A stretch of 64,000 nt of DNA from SVFI01 sp964519385 (GCA_964519385.1 CAZFLR010000005.1:1-64000); one strand, 5' to 3'; counted from the first letter of the stretch, positions 7,815-17,392 are shown. The notes: generated by a model from the letters alone, not told the origin. A program made the numbers and translations.

Positions 7815-8921
7815 ATGGACGAAAACACACGGGTAAAATTTGACGAAAAGCTGAAAGATATAGTTGCTTTCGCCAAAAAGAAGAAAAATGCACTTGAGTA
7901 TCAGGAAGTGGTAGACTTTTTTAATGACCTTTCTTTGGAGGAGGAACAGCTTGAAAAGGTTGTAGAGTATTTGGAACACAGCGGAATCGATGTGCTCCGC
8001 ATCACAGATGAGGAGCCGGACGAGGAACTTCTTCTCGCAGAGGAGGAAGAGGTTGATGTGGAATCAATTGACCTTTCTGTACCGGACGGAGTCAGCATCG
8101 AGGATCCGGTGAGAATGTATCTGAAGGAAATCGGTAAAGTACCTCTTTTAAGTGCTGAAGAGGAAATAGAGCTTGCACAGAGAATGGAAGCAGGAGATGA
8201 AGAGGCGAAGAAAAAGCTTGCGGAAGCGAATCTGCGACTTGTAGTCAGCATTGCCAAAAGATATGTGGGAAGAGGTATGCTGTTTTTGGATTTGATTCAG
8301 GAAGGAAATCTTGGATTAATCAAAGCGGTGGAAAAATTTGATTACCGAAAAGGATATAAGTTTTCGACATATGCAACATGGTGGATTCGTCAGGCAATCA
8401 CCAGAGCGATTGCGGATCAGGCAAGAACCATCCGTATTCCGGTGCACATGGTCGAGACCATCAATAAACTGATTCGAGTGAGCCGTCAGCTTCTTCAGGA
8501 GCTGGGCAGAGAACCGTCACCGGAAGAAATTGCCGCAGAGATGAATATGCCGGTGGACAGAGTGCGTGAAATTTTAAAGATTTCCCAGGAACCGGTATCT
8601 TTAGAAACACCGATTGGTGAGGAGGAGGATTCTCATCTGGGAGATTTTATTCAGGATGACAATGTACCGGTGCCGGCAGATGCAGCAGCGTTTACACTTC
8701 TCAGAGAGCAGCTTAATGAAGTGCTTGACACACTGACAGAACGAGAACAGAAGGTATTGAAGCTGCGTTTTGGACTTGATGACGGAAGGGCAAGAACGCT
8801 GGAGGAAGTCGGACGTGAGTTTAAGGTAACGCGTGAGCGTATCCGTCAGATTGAAGCAAAAGCACTGCGTAAGCTTCGCCACCCGAGCAGAAGCCGTAAA
8901 TTAAAGGATTATTTGGATTAA
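7815..8921 (+). CDS. rpoD: RNA polymerase primary sigma factor RpoD
   Basis: The 368-residue product is the housekeeping sigma-70 factor. It carries region 1.1 (residues 1-80, acidic end), region 1.2 with DPVRMYLKEIGKVPLLSAEE, region 2 with NLRLVVSIAKRYVGRGMLFL and FSTYATWWIRQAITRAIADQ, region 3 with EEIAAEMNMPVDRVREILKI, and region 4 with the helix-turn-helix ending ERIRQIEAKALRKLRHPSR. The ATG at 7815 is preferred over the in-frame ATG at 7803, because the ribosome site GGAGG (7798-7802) touches the latter. It overlaps trmK by one base (TAATG), so translation is probably coupled. Confidence 0.97.
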   Translation: MDENTRVKFDEKLKDIVAFAKKKKNALEYQEVVDFFNDLSLEEEQLEKVVEYLEHSGIDVLRITDEEPDEELLLAEEEEVDVESIDLSVPDGVSIEDPVRMYLKEIGKVPLLSAEEEIELAQRMEAGDEEAKKKLAEANLRLVVSIAKRYVGRGMLFLDLIQEGNLGLIKAVEKFDYRKGYKFSTYATWWIRQAITRAIADQARTIRIPVHMVETINKLIRVSRQLLQELGREPSPEEIAAEMNMPVDRVREILKISQEPVSLETPIGEEEDSHLGDFIQDDNVPVPADAAAFTLLREQLNEVLDTLTEREQKVLKLRFGLDDGRARTLEEVGREFKVTRERIRQIEAKALRKLRHPSRSRKLKDYLD

Positions 8922-9634
8922 TGGAAAAGAAGAGCAAAAAGATAATGTTATCACAGAGACTATCTGCTGTCGCGGAATTTGTAAACGAAAAAAGCCGTGT
9001 GGCGGATGTGGGATGTGATCATGGTTTCGTATCCATATTTCTGATACAAAATGAGATTGCTTCACATGTGATTGCGATGGATGTAAATGAAGGGCCGCTT
9101 GCGCGGGCAAAGGAGCACGTGGAAGAGTACGGGATGGGGGACTACATACAACTGAGGTTATCGGACGGACTTGCGCTGCTTACAAAGGAAGACAGAGTTG
9201 ACACTGTCGTGCTTGCAGGTATGGGCGGGAAACTGATGGAAAAAATCCTTTCTGAGGCATTTGAAAGAGATTTGTTTATTCAGAATCTGGTGCTCCAGCC
9301 ACAGTCAGATATGGCTTCTTTCAGGAAATTTTTGCGAGAACACGAATATACTGTGACAGATGAAAAAATGATATGCGAAGAAGGAAAGTTTTATCCGGTG
9401 ATAAAAGCCGGATATCAGGCTGACAGAAGAGAAGGTATAGATTATGAAAGTGATTTGTCAGATGCCTTCGGACCGTGTCTGCTCGCTGAAAAACATCCGG
9501 TATTGCACGCCTATCTTTTGAAGGAAATCGAAAAATTTGACCAAATTCTCACGCAGATGGAGAAAAATAAAAGTCAGGATACAGAGGTAAGAGAGAAACT
9601 GGTGTTTCTGAAAAGAGCGGAGGCTCTTTTTTAA
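8921..9634 (+). CDS. trmK: tRNA (adenine(22)-N1)-methyltransferase
   Basis: The 237-residue enzyme methylates A22 in the D-loop of tRNAs using S-adenosylmethionine. The N-terminal Rossmann domain shows the SAM motif RVADVGCDHGFVSIFLIQN (residues 27-45), then VIAMDVNEGPLARAKEHVEE and the VVLAGMGGKLM motif (about residues 98-108). The C-terminal third, with a coiled-coil-like ending, is as in other TrmK proteins. The gene order rpoD-trmK-nif3 is widely conserved in Firmicutes. It starts inside the rpoD stop codon. Confidence 0.93.
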   Translation: MEKKSKKIMLSQRLSAVAEFVNEKSRVADVGCDHGFVSIFLIQNEIASHVIAMDVNEGPLARAKEHVEEYGMGDYIQLRLSDGLALLTKEDRVDTVVLAGMGGKLMEKILSEAFERDLFIQNLVLQPQSDMASFRKFLREHEYTVTDEKMICEEGKFYPVIKAGYQADRREGIDYESDLSDAFGPCLLAEKHPVLHAYLLKEIEKFDQILTQMEKNKSQDTEVREKLVFLKRAEALF

Positions 9635-9647
9635 GAAGGGAGAATTT

Positions 9648-10430
9648 ATGCGTTGTGAAGAAGTGATTAGCAGGCTGGAGGAGCTTTCTCCTTTATCTTA
9701 TGCGGAAAGCTGGGATAATCCGGGGCTTTTGGCGGGGCGAAAGGATAAAGAAATTAAGAAGGTTTATATCGCGCTTGATGCGACAACGGCTGCGATTGAA
9801 GAGGCAGTAAGCGTGGGGGCGGATATGCTTTTGACGCATCACCCTTTGATTTTTAAGGGGATAAAGCAGGTAAATTGTGATGACTTCATCGGGAGAAGAG
9901 TATTTACGCTGATACAGAAAGATATTTGCTACTATGCGATGCATACGAATTTTGATGTTATGGGGATGGCAGATGCAGCAGCGGATATTTTGCAGCTAAA
10001 AAAGAGAGAAGTGCTTGAAATTACATTCGAGGATGAAATTGCAAAGGAAGGTTTCGGGCGTTTCGGAAGGCTTCCGGGTATCATGACGTTGGATGAATGC
10101 GCCATGTTTGTAAAAAAAGCATTCGGGATTGACTATGTAAAGGTATTTGGAGATGCGGATTCTGAAATAGAGACGGCAGCAGTTCTTCCGGGGTCCGGTA
10201 AATCTATGATTGGCACGGCACTTGCAAAGGGGGCGGATGTGCTTATCACGGGGGACATTGACCATCATGACGGTATCGATGCGCTTGAGAACGGAATGGC
10301 GGTAATTGATGCCGGACATTTTGGACTGGAACAGATTTTTGTGACATATATGGAAGAGTTCTTTAAAAGAAATATAGCGGGAGTTGAGGTTGTAATGCAA
10401 AAACCGGTAAGCCCGTTCCGTATTGTATAA
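9648..10430 (+). CDS. Nif3-like dinuclear metal-centre protein
   Basis: The 260-residue protein belongs to the Nif3/YqfO family: SYAESWDNPGLLAGRKDKE near the start, the metal-site motif DMLLTHHPLIFKGIKQV (residues 60-76), HTNFDVMGMADAA (about residues 98-110), and the C-terminal DVLITGDIDHHDG and DAGHFGLEQIF motifs. It lacks the PII-like insertion of the longer B. subtilis form. Members form ring-shaped hexamers with two metal ions per subunit; a GTP cyclohydrolase-like activity has been proposed but the cellular role is unclear. GGGAG precedes the start and trmK ends 13 bases upstream. Confidence 0.92.
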   Translation: MRCEEVISRLEELSPLSYAESWDNPGLLAGRKDKEIKKVYIALDATTAAIEEAVSVGADMLLTHHPLIFKGIKQVNCDDFIGRRVFTLIQKDICYYAMHTNFDVMGMADAAADILQLKKREVLEITFEDEIAKEGFGRFGRLPGIMTLDECAMFVKKAFGIDYVKVFGDADSEIETAAVLPGSGKSMIGTALAKGADVLITGDIDHHDGIDALENGMAVIDAGHFGLEQIFVTYMEEFFKRNIAGVEVVMQKPVSPFRIV

Positions 10431-10442
10431 AGGAGAAGGTTT

Positions 10443-12098
10443 ATGATTGAGATTGGGGTAAATGGTGTTACATACACCTATGAAAAGGGAACGACCTATG
10501 AGCAGGTTGCAAAGGATTTTCAAAAAGATTATAAGCAAAAAATCGCGCTTGCCATGGTTGACGGAAAGTTCCGTGAGCTGATGAAGGAAATTGAGCAGGG
10601 GGCGGAAGTATCTTTCCTTACTTATAGTGACAGTGCAGGTCACAAAGCGTATGTCCGCACAGCGACCATGATTATGATGAAGGCTATGAAGGACGTGATG
10701 AAGGAGGACCGGCCAAAGAAGGTTAAGGTCGAGTTCGCAATCGGAAAGGGATATTATATCAGCATAGAGAGTGAGCATAAGATAACGGGTGAAACGGCAG
10801 AGCGTGTAGAAAAACGTATGCGGGAAATAGTGGATGAATGTATTCCGGTGCAGAAGCAGTCGCTTCCAAAGGACGATGCTGTTACACTTTTTGAACAATG
10901 TGGGATGACGGATAAGGTGAATCTTTTCCGTTTCCGCAGGGGCTCAAATGTAAATGTTTACAATATCGGCGACTATTATGACTATTATTACGGATATATG
11001 TTGCCGGATACGGGCTATGTATCTTATTTCTCGGTGGAGGCATATGAGGACGGACTGATTTTGAATCTTCCGGATAAAGCTGAGCCGGAAAAGATTTCGG
11101 CATTTGTACCGAGGGAAAAACTGTTCCACACGCTACGTCAGGCTGACGAGTGGGGAAACAAAATGGGGATTGATACAGTAGGAGATTTAAATTGTCAGAT
11201 TTGTGACGGAAAGCTAAATGACCTGATATTGGTTCAGGAGGCATTTCAGGAGAGACGTATCGCTGAAATCGCACATGAGATTGCAGAGCGTGGCGGTGTG
11301 AAGTTTGTTATGATTGCAGGACCTTCTTCCAGCGGTAAGACAACATTTTCACACAGACTATCAATACAGCTCCGTACACACGGACTGACTCCGCATCCGA
11401 TTGCCCTGGATGATTATTTTGTGAACCGGGAACTCACTCCGAGAGATGAGAACGGAGATTATAATTTTGAGTGTCTGGGAGCCCTGGATGTCGAATTGTT
11501 TAACCGGGACATGGGAAGGCTGCTTGCCGGTGAGGAAGTTGAGCTGCCTACCTTTAATTTTAAGACCGGCCAGCGTGAGTATAAAGGGAATATCAAAAAG
11601 CTTGGTCCGGACGATATTCTTGTCATTGAGGGGATTCATGGACTGAATGACAGACTTTCCTATTCACTGCCGAATGAGAGCAAGTTTAAGATTTATATCA
11701 GTGCGCTCACAAGTCTGAATGTGGATGAACACAACCGTATTCCGACAACAGACGGACGGCTTTTACGCCGTATGGTCCGTGATGCGCGCACAAGGGGCGC
11801 GTCTGCAAAGAGAACGATTCAGATGTGGCCTTCGGTCCGTCGGGGTGAAGAGGAGAATATCTTCCCATTTCAGGAGAGCGCAGATGCATTCTTTAACAGT
11901 GCATTGATTTATGAGCTGGCGGTGCTGAAACAGTTTGCAGAGCCGTTGTTGTTTAGTATTTCTCCGGAAGAACCTGAGTATCATGAGGCGAAACGTCTTT
12001 TGAAGTTTCTGGAGTATTTTCTCGGTGTCAGCAGCGAGAAATTACCAAATAATTCCATCGTGAGGGAGTTTGTCGGCGGAAGCTGTTTTCCGGTATAA
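10443..12098 (+). CDS. Nucleoside (uridine-type) kinase with TGS-like N-terminus
   Basis: The 551-residue protein combines an N-terminal ThrRS-like region (TGS-type ubiquitin fold, residues 1-60, then about 200 residues of threonyl-tRNA-synthetase-like second domain) with a C-terminal P-loop kinase of the uridine kinase family. The kinase shows the Walker A KFVMIAGPSSSGKTTFSHRL (about residues 298-317), PIALDDYFVNRELTPRDENG, and the VIEGIHGLND motif. Proteins of this layout are annotated as nucleoside kinases in Clostridia; the likely reaction is ATP-dependent phosphorylation of uridine or cytidine. AGGAGAAGG precedes the start. It is the last gene before the CRISPR locus. Confidence 0.88.
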   Translation: MIEIGVNGVTYTYEKGTTYEQVAKDFQKDYKQKIALAMVDGKFRELMKEIEQGAEVSFLTYSDSAGHKAYVRTATMIMMKAMKDVMKEDRPKKVKVEFAIGKGYYISIESEHKITGETAERVEKRMREIVDECIPVQKQSLPKDDAVTLFEQCGMTDKVNLFRFRRGSNVNVYNIGDYYDYYYGYMLPDTGYVSYFSVEAYEDGLILNLPDKAEPEKISAFVPREKLFHTLRQADEWGNKMGIDTVGDLNCQICDGKLNDLILVQEAFQERRIAEIAHEIAERGGVKFVMIAGPSSSGKTTFSHRLSIQLRTHGLTPHPIALDDYFVNRELTPRDENGDYNFECLGALDVELFNRDMGRLLAGEEVELPTFNFKTGQREYKGNIKKLGPDDILVIEGIHGLNDRLSYSLPNESKFKIYISALTSLNVDEHNRIPTTDGRLLRRMVRDARTRGASAKRTIQMWPSVRRGEEENIFPFQESADAFFNSALIYELAVLKQFAEPLLFSISPEEPEYHEAKRLLKFLEYFLGVSSEKLPNNSIVREFVGGSCFPV

Positions 12099-12119
12099 AG
12101 TATCAGAATAAAAGAGATG

Positions 12120-12189
12120 AGAGGGGGTCACAGATATAAACAGCAGATTATAGTAGTGATCTGGTGGATAGATTTGTGGCCTCTTTTTT
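12120..12189 (+). terminator. Terminator after the nucleoside kinase
   Basis: AGAGG and CACAGAT pair with ATTTGTG and CCTCT, with a few unpaired bases between; an inner CAGAT/ATCTG stem extends the hairpin. TTTTTT follows. The bases between this hairpin and the tracrRNA (12190-12282) show no gene. Confidence 0.6.
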
Positions 12190-12282
12190 GTTGGGAGAAA
12201 GGAGAATGGGGTGGGATAAAATTTAAGTATACCATAAGTAAAGGGAATTTAATTGGACACGATATGTGCGATAATAAGTAAT

Positions 12283-12383
12283 AAAAAAAGCCATGTATCA
12301 CATGACTTAAAATGTTGCCACACCACGTGGCGGTCTTGAGACGATTCCGGTTAAACCTTATTTGCACTCGTCTTGTTAATTCA
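12283..12383 (-). ncRNA. tracrRNA of the type II-A CRISPR system
   Basis: The minus strand carries an anti-repeat at 12371-12383 (TGAATTAACAAGA), perfectly complementary to TCTTGTTAATTCA of the CRISPR repeat. A bulge (CGAGTG against AGAG) follows, then CAAAT, which pairs with the first five repeat bases GTTTG: the lower-stem, bulge, upper-stem layout of Cas9 guides. Next come AAGG and a small GGTT-T-AACC nexus-like hairpin, GTCT-CA-AGAC, GCCAC-GTGGT-GTGGC, and a terminator hairpin AAGTCATG/CATGGCTT followed by seven Ts. The predicted RNA is about 100 nt and transcribed away from cas9. RNase III cutting within the 13-bp duplex would be the expected processing step. Confidence 0.9.
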
Positions 12384-12388
12384 TAACA

Positions 12389-12417
12389 AGATTAACATTT
12401 ATTTTTAAAAATGTCAA
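12389..12417 (-). promoter_or_regulatory. tracrRNA promoter
   Basis: On the minus strand a perfect TTGACA (12412-12417) is followed after 17 bases by TAATCT (12389-12394), only a moderate -10 match. Transcription would start near 12382, right at the anti-repeat. The -35 element lies in the untranslated leader of cas9, so the two divergent units overlap. Confidence 0.55.
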
Positions 12418-12443
12418 TATAAAAAGGAAGGGGTAAAACAAAG

Positions 12444-15400
12444 ATGAAAACAGAGTATTATTTAGGACTTGATATGGGAACAAATTCAGTGGGCTGGGCA
12501 GTCACTGACAAGGAATACCGTCTGGTCCGGAAAAACGGAAAAGATTTGTGGGGAATCAGAGAGTTTGAGGAGGCGCATACGGCTGTTGAAAGAAGAACTC
12601 ACCGCATAGGTAGAAGGCGCAGACAACGTGAACAGGTAAGAATCGGATTGCTGAAAGAATATTTTGAAGATGCAGTCAATCAGGTGGATCCTGAATTTTA
12701 TCAGAGACTGGAAAACAGTAAATATTTTCGGGAAGATAAAACAGTGAGCGGCAAATACGGAATCTTTAATGATGAAAATTATACGGACAAAGATTATTAT
12801 AAAGAGTTTCCGACAATCTTTCATCTAAGAAAGGCATTAATTGAAAATGAAAAAGAATATGATGTCAGACTGGTATATTTGGCATTGCTTAACATGTTTA
12901 AAAGCAGAGGGCATTTTTTGTACAGCGGAATCAGCGGCGAATCTACATTGACAATGGAGAGAGCATATGCAGACTTATGCGAATGCCTGTATGATACGAT
13001 CGAGATAACTTTGCCAAATGTTGATTCAAAAAAGATGGAGGAGATTATCGGTGACAGAAAGATAAGCAAGTCTGCCCGTGTTGAGAAACTGACCGAATTA
13101 TTTCAATTTGAAAAAAAGGATAAGGCAGAGATTGCAATTTTAAAAGCAATTTGTGGATTAAAAGTAAATGTTCCGCTGATATTTGGTGAACTTGAGACAG
13201 AGGAAAAGGTTGATGTGTCTTTTTCTGATTACGGATATGAAGAGAAGTGTGCGGAGATTGAAATGATTCTTGGTGATGACAATTATCAGGTGCTGGAATC
13301 TATGAAACAGGTATATGATATCGGAACGCTGGCCGGTTTTCTGAAAGGAGAAGAGTATTTATCGATAGCCCGTGTGCAGGAATATAAAAAGCACGGCGAG
13401 GATTTGAAATTACTGAAAGAAGTATTTAAAAAGTATTTAGATAAAAAAGATTATGAATTTATGTTCCGCTCGGAAGAAGAGGCAACATACAGTTCTTATG
13501 TAAATTCTTTTAATTCCGGTAAGAAGCAGCGTAGAAACATGAAGAGCCGGAAAAGAGAAGAATTGTATAAGACAATTAAGAAAGAAATTGCTAAAATTCC
13601 GGAGTGCCCGGAGAAGGAATATATTATTAGTGAAATGGGGAAAGAAACTTTTCTTCCAAAACAGTTAACCGTGGAAAATGGTGTAATCCCAAATCAGGTT
13701 CATGCGAAGGAAATGCGTGCTATATTGAAGAATGCAGAAGCATATCTGCCATTTTTAAAAGACAGGGATGAGTCAGGACTGACAACATCTGAAAGAATTA
13801 TCAGATTATTTCAGTTTCAAATACCATATTATATCGGACCTGTATCAGAAAACAGTAAAAAGAACGGAGGAAATGGATGGGTTGTAAGAAAAGAAGCGGG
13901 AGAGGTGCTTCCGTGGAATTACGAACAGAAAATCGATGTCACGGAAACTTCAAAAGAGTTTATCAATCGTCTGATACGAAGCTGCACTTATTTGGCAGAT
14001 GAGAAGGTTATGCCGAAAGCTTCTTTGATGTATGAAAAATTTTGTGTATTGAATGAAATCAATAATATTAAAATTGATAACGAGCGTTTGGAAGTTGCCG
14101 TGAAACAGGAGATGTATGAAGAACTGTTCCAAAAGGGGAAAAAGGTAAGCCGTGCAAAAATTGAGCAGTTTTTATACGGGAAAGGACTTTTGGTTGAAAA
14201 AGAGCAGCTTACAGGGCTTGATATTACCGTTAATAATTCACTGTCATCTTATGGAAAGTTTTACGGTGTCTTTGGAGAGAGACTGAAAGAGGATAAAATA
14301 TATGAAATGGCAGAGGATATTATTTATCTGGAAACTGTTTTTGGAGACTCAAAACAATTATTGAAACAACAGATTCAGGACAAATATGGGGAAATACTCT
14401 CAGAACAGGAATTAAAACGGATTCTGGGCTTTAAATTTAAAGGCTGGTCGAGACTGTCAAAGGCTTTTTTATCAATGAAAGGCTGTGATAAGTCCACGGG
14501 GGAAGAAGTTTCGATTATGCAGGCTCTTTGGGATAATAATAAAAATCTCATGGAACTTATCAATGATGAAAGCAGCTTTACGTTTAAGAAGGAATTAGCT
14601 GAAAAGAAAGGCAAATTATTGAAATCCCTGAGGGATATGACCGCTGAAGATTTAGATGAATTTTATTTTTCGGCTCCGGTTAAGAGAATGATTTGGCAGA
14701 CTTTGCTGATTACGCGCGAGATTGAAGAAATTATGGGCTCTGAACCAAAGCGTATTTTCGTCGAAATGACAAGAAAGGATGAGGTAAAAGGCGATAAAGG
14801 GCGCAAGGATTCAAGAAAGAAACAATTGCTGGAGCTTTATAAAAATATCAAGGATGACCGTGCATGGGATAAAGAAATTGAAGACGCGGATAGCAATGGC
14901 AGTCTTCGCAGTAAGAAAATATATTTGTATTATAAGCAGATGGGAAGATGTATGTATACTGGAAAAGAAATTGATTTATATACACTGCTTAATTCAAATG
15001 AATATGACATTGACCACATTTATCCGCGTCATTATGTAAAGGATGACAATATTGAAAACAATTTAGTTCTTGTAAGTAAACAAAGCAATGCTTATAAAAG
15101 CGATTCTTATCCGCTGGATGAAACAACCCTGGGGAATCCGGAAGTAAGAAAATTGTGGGATTTCTTGAAAGTTAAGAAATTGATTTCAGAAGAAAAGTAT
15201 CGTCGGCTTACAGGGAGAAATCCGTTTACTGAGGAGCAGAAAGCAGGATTTATTGCACGTCAGCTTGTAGAAACGGGACAGGCAACAAAAGGAATTGTCG
15301 ATATTTTGCAACAGACAATGCAGGCAAGTGAGGTTGTCTATGTAAAGGGAAGTAATGTTTCAGAGTTCAGAAATATGCAGTTTGATAATTACGAACATAA

Positions 15401-16523
15401 ACTGTTAAAATCCAGACTTGTAAATGATTTTCATCATGCCAAGGATGCTTATCTTAATATTGTGGTTGGAAACGTTTTTCTGATAAAGTTTACGAAAAAT
15501 CCTCTGAATTTTATAAAAAATGAATATGCCCGGGATGCAAGGAAAAATCATTACAATCTTGGGAAAATGTATGAATGGGATATCAAAAGAGGAGAGGAAG
15601 TGGCATGGATTGCCGGGAGAAAGGGGAGCGAAGCACCGTGTACGATTGATACAGTGCAGAAAATGATGGCTAAGAATACGCCGATGATGACCCGCTTAAG
15701 CTTCGTCGTGCATGGCGGAATTGCAACAGAAACATTATTTGCTGCCGAAAATACAAAACCGGAATTATATATCCCGTTAAAGTCTTCTGATGCAAGAATG
15801 TGTGATATGAGCAAATACGGCGGATTTACGAATCTTGCCACGTCGTATTTCTTTTTGGTTGAACATACGGTGAAGGGTAAAAGGGTGAGGACAATAGGAA
15901 CAGTGCCTGTATATATGCTCGACAAGATAGAAAATAATTCGGAACAGCTCCGCGAGTACTGTGTAAATGTATTGCATCTGCAGGAACCGTCGGTTCGTCT
16001 TTCTAAAATAAAGATGTATTCCCTGCTTCAGAAGGAAGGATACCGAATGCATATAACCGGAAAGGGAAGTGGTGGAAAAGTATATGTATTCTGGAATGCA
16101 ATGAATCTTTGTCTGAGTCAGAAATGGATTAATTATGTGAAATTATTAGAAAAGTATGGTGAGACAAAGAAGATAGACGAAAAGATAAGCCGGGATAAAA
16201 ATCAGGAATTATATGAGATTTTAACCGATAAACATGCCAACAGTGTTTTAGCAAGAAGACCAGCGGCAGTTGGCAATGTTTTGGAGAACGGAAAAAACCG
16301 CTTTGAAGTTCTCGGAGTTGAAGAGCAGATCAGGGCATTGTTGTCTGTTCTTAAGTTAACAAGTATATCTACAAATCTGACAGATTTATCCTTAATCGGA
16401 GGAAGTAAAAACACGGGAAGAATTTCTATGAACTCTAATCTTAACAGTCTGTCAGATTTAAAGCTTATCAATCAGTCTGTGACCGGATTTTATGAAAAAC
16501 AGATTGATTTGCTGACGGTATGA
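12444..16523 (+). CDS. cas9: CRISPR-associated endonuclease Cas9 (type II-A)
   Basis: The 1359-residue protein is the RNA-guided DNA nuclease. RuvC-I is at the N-terminus (YYLGLDMGTNSVGWAVTD, catalytic D10), followed by the arginine-rich bridge helix (R50-R60). RuvC-II is RIFVEMTRKDE with E774. The HNH domain is EYDIDHIYPRHYVKDDNIEN with H858, N872 and N882. RuvC-III is HHAKDAYLNIVVG with H998 and D1001. All catalytic residues are present. The length and residue spacing are close to S. pyogenes Cas9; the last 270 residues would hold the PAM-interacting domain, but the PAM cannot be read. GGAAGGGG lies 10 bases before the ATG. The stop overlaps the cas1 start (ATGA). Confidence 0.98.
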   Translation: MKTEYYLGLDMGTNSVGWAVTDKEYRLVRKNGKDLWGIREFEEAHTAVERRTHRIGRRRRQREQVRIGLLKEYFEDAVNQVDPEFYQRLENSKYFREDKTVSGKYGIFNDENYTDKDYYKEFPTIFHLRKALIENEKEYDVRLVYLALLNMFKSRGHFLYSGISGESTLTMERAYADLCECLYDTIEITLPNVDSKKMEEIIGDRKISKSARVEKLTELFQFEKKDKAEIAILKAICGLKVNVPLIFGELETEEKVDVSFSDYGYEEKCAEIEMILGDDNYQVLESMKQVYDIGTLAGFLKGEEYLSIARVQEYKKHGEDLKLLKEVFKKYLDKKDYEFMFRSEEEATYSSYVNSFNSGKKQRRNMKSRKREELYKTIKKEIAKIPECPEKEYIISEMGKETFLPKQLTVENGVIPNQVHAKEMRAILKNAEAYLPFLKDRDESGLTTSERIIRLFQFQIPYYIGPVSENSKKNGGNGWVVRKEAGEVLPWNYEQKIDVTETSKEFINRLIRSCTYLADEKVMPKASLMYEKFCVLNEINNIKIDNERLEVAVKQEMYEELFQKGKKVSRAKIEQFLYGKGLLVEKEQLTGLDITVNNSLSSYGKFYGVFGERLKEDKIYEMAEDIIYLETVFGDSKQLLKQQIQDKYGEILSEQELKRILGFKFKGWSRLSKAFLSMKGCDKSTGEEVSIMQALWDNNKNLMELINDESSFTFKKELAEKKGKLLKSLRDMTAEDLDEFYFSAPVKRMIWQTLLITREIEEIMGSEPKRIFVEMTRKDEVKGDKGRKDSRKKQLLELYKNIKDDRAWDKEIEDADSNGSLRSKKIYLYYKQMGRCMYTGKEIDLYTLLNSNEYDIDHIYPRHYVKDDNIENNLVLVSKQSNAYKSDSYPLDETTLGNPEVRKLWDFLKVKKLISEEKYRRLTGRNPFTEEQKAGFIARQLVETGQATKGIVDILQQTMQASEVVYVKGSNVSEFRNMQFDNYEHKLLKSRLVNDFHHAKDAYLNIVVGNVFLIKFTKNPLNFIKNEYARDARKNHYNLGKMYEWDIKRGEEVAWIAGRKGSEAPCTIDTVQKMMAKNTPMMTRLSFVVHGGIATETLFAAENTKPELYIPLKSSDARMCDMSKYGGFTNLATSYFFLVEHTVKGKRVRTIGTVPVYMLDKIENNSEQLREYCVNVLHLQEPSVRLSKIKMYSLLQKEGYRMHITGKGSGGKVYVFWNAMNLCLSQKWINYVKLLEKYGETKKIDEKISRDKNQELYEILTDKHANSVLARRPAAVGNVLENGKNRFEVLGVEEQIRALLSVLKLTSISTNLTDLSLIGGSKNTGRISMNSNLNSLSDLKLINQSVTGFYEKQIDLLTV

Positions 16524-17392
16524 GCTGGCGGACGGTTGTAATCACGAGCAGCGCAAAGCTGGATTATCAAATGGGATTTTTGGTTGTACGAAGACAGGAT
16601 TATGTAAAAATACATATCAGTGAAATCTCGGTTCTGATAATAGAGTCAACGGCGGTATCGCTTACCGCCGCGCTGCTCAGTGAATTGACGAAAAAGAAAA
16701 TTAAGGTAATATTCTGCGATGAGAAGAGAAATCCTTCATCGGAACTTGTTCCGTATTATGGGGCACATGATTCAAGTGCAAAAATCCGGACACAGGTCAT
16801 GTGGACACAGGAGATTAAGACAGCCGTCTGGACGGAAATCGTGACAGAAAAAATAAGGAAACAGGCGCAGCATTTGGAAGCTTGGAATGTTGAGGCCAGC
16901 AGGATGTTATATGCCTATATAAAAGAAATACAGTATGGTGACGCAACGAACCGAGAAGGACATGCGGCTAAGGTATATTTTAATGCACTTTTCGGAATGG
17001 ATTTTACAAGAAATGATGAGAATAGCATAAATGCGGCTTTAAATTATGGATACAGTCTGATACTGTCCACTTTTTCCAGGGAGATATCGGCTAACGGTTA
17101 TCTCACACAGCTTGGGCTGTTTCATGACAATATGTTTAATCCATTCAATCTTGCTTCTGATTTAATGGAACCATTTCGACCATTAGTGGATGCTCATGTA
17201 AAAAAAATGAATCCTGTCAAGTTTGAACATGAAGAAAAAATGGAAATGTTGAGGCTGTTACAAAATGAAATTCTTATAGCAGGACGAAAGGAATGTGTCA
17301 ATAACGGAATTAAAATATATTGCAGAAGTGTTTTTGATGCAATCAATGATCAGGATCCGTCATTGATAAAGTTTTATAAAAGTGAGTTATAG
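16520..17392 (+). CDS. cas1: CRISPR-associated endonuclease Cas1
   Basis: The 290-residue protein is the integrase subunit that inserts new spacers with Cas2. It begins MSWRTVVITSSAKLDYQMGF, as type II-A Cas1 proteins do. The metal-site residues fit E146 (REGHAAKVYFNALFG), H202 (QLGLFHDNMFNPFN) and E217 (LASDLMEPFRPLVD). It overlaps cas9 by four bases and cas2 by eleven, so the four cas genes form one translationally coupled operon. Confidence 0.97.
   Translation: MSWRTVVITSSAKLDYQMGFLVVRRQDYVKIHISEISVLIIESTAVSLTAALLSELTKKKIKVIFCDEKRNPSSELVPYYGAHDSSAKIRTQVMWTQEIKTAVWTEIVTEKIRKQAQHLEAWNVEASRMLYAYIKEIQYGDATNREGHAAKVYFNALFGMDFTRNDENSINAALNYGYSLILSTFSREISANGYLTQLGLFHDNMFNPFNLASDLMEPFRPLVDAHVKKMNPVKFEHEEKMEMLRLLQNEILIAGRKECVNNGIKIYCRSVFDAINDQDPSLIKFYKSEL

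Noticed and set aside
12392..12420. Plus-strand cas9 promoter TTAACA-17-CAATAT
   Set aside because: Transcription would start inside or after the ribosome binding site of cas9, so this cannot be the promoter; no convincing alternative was found.
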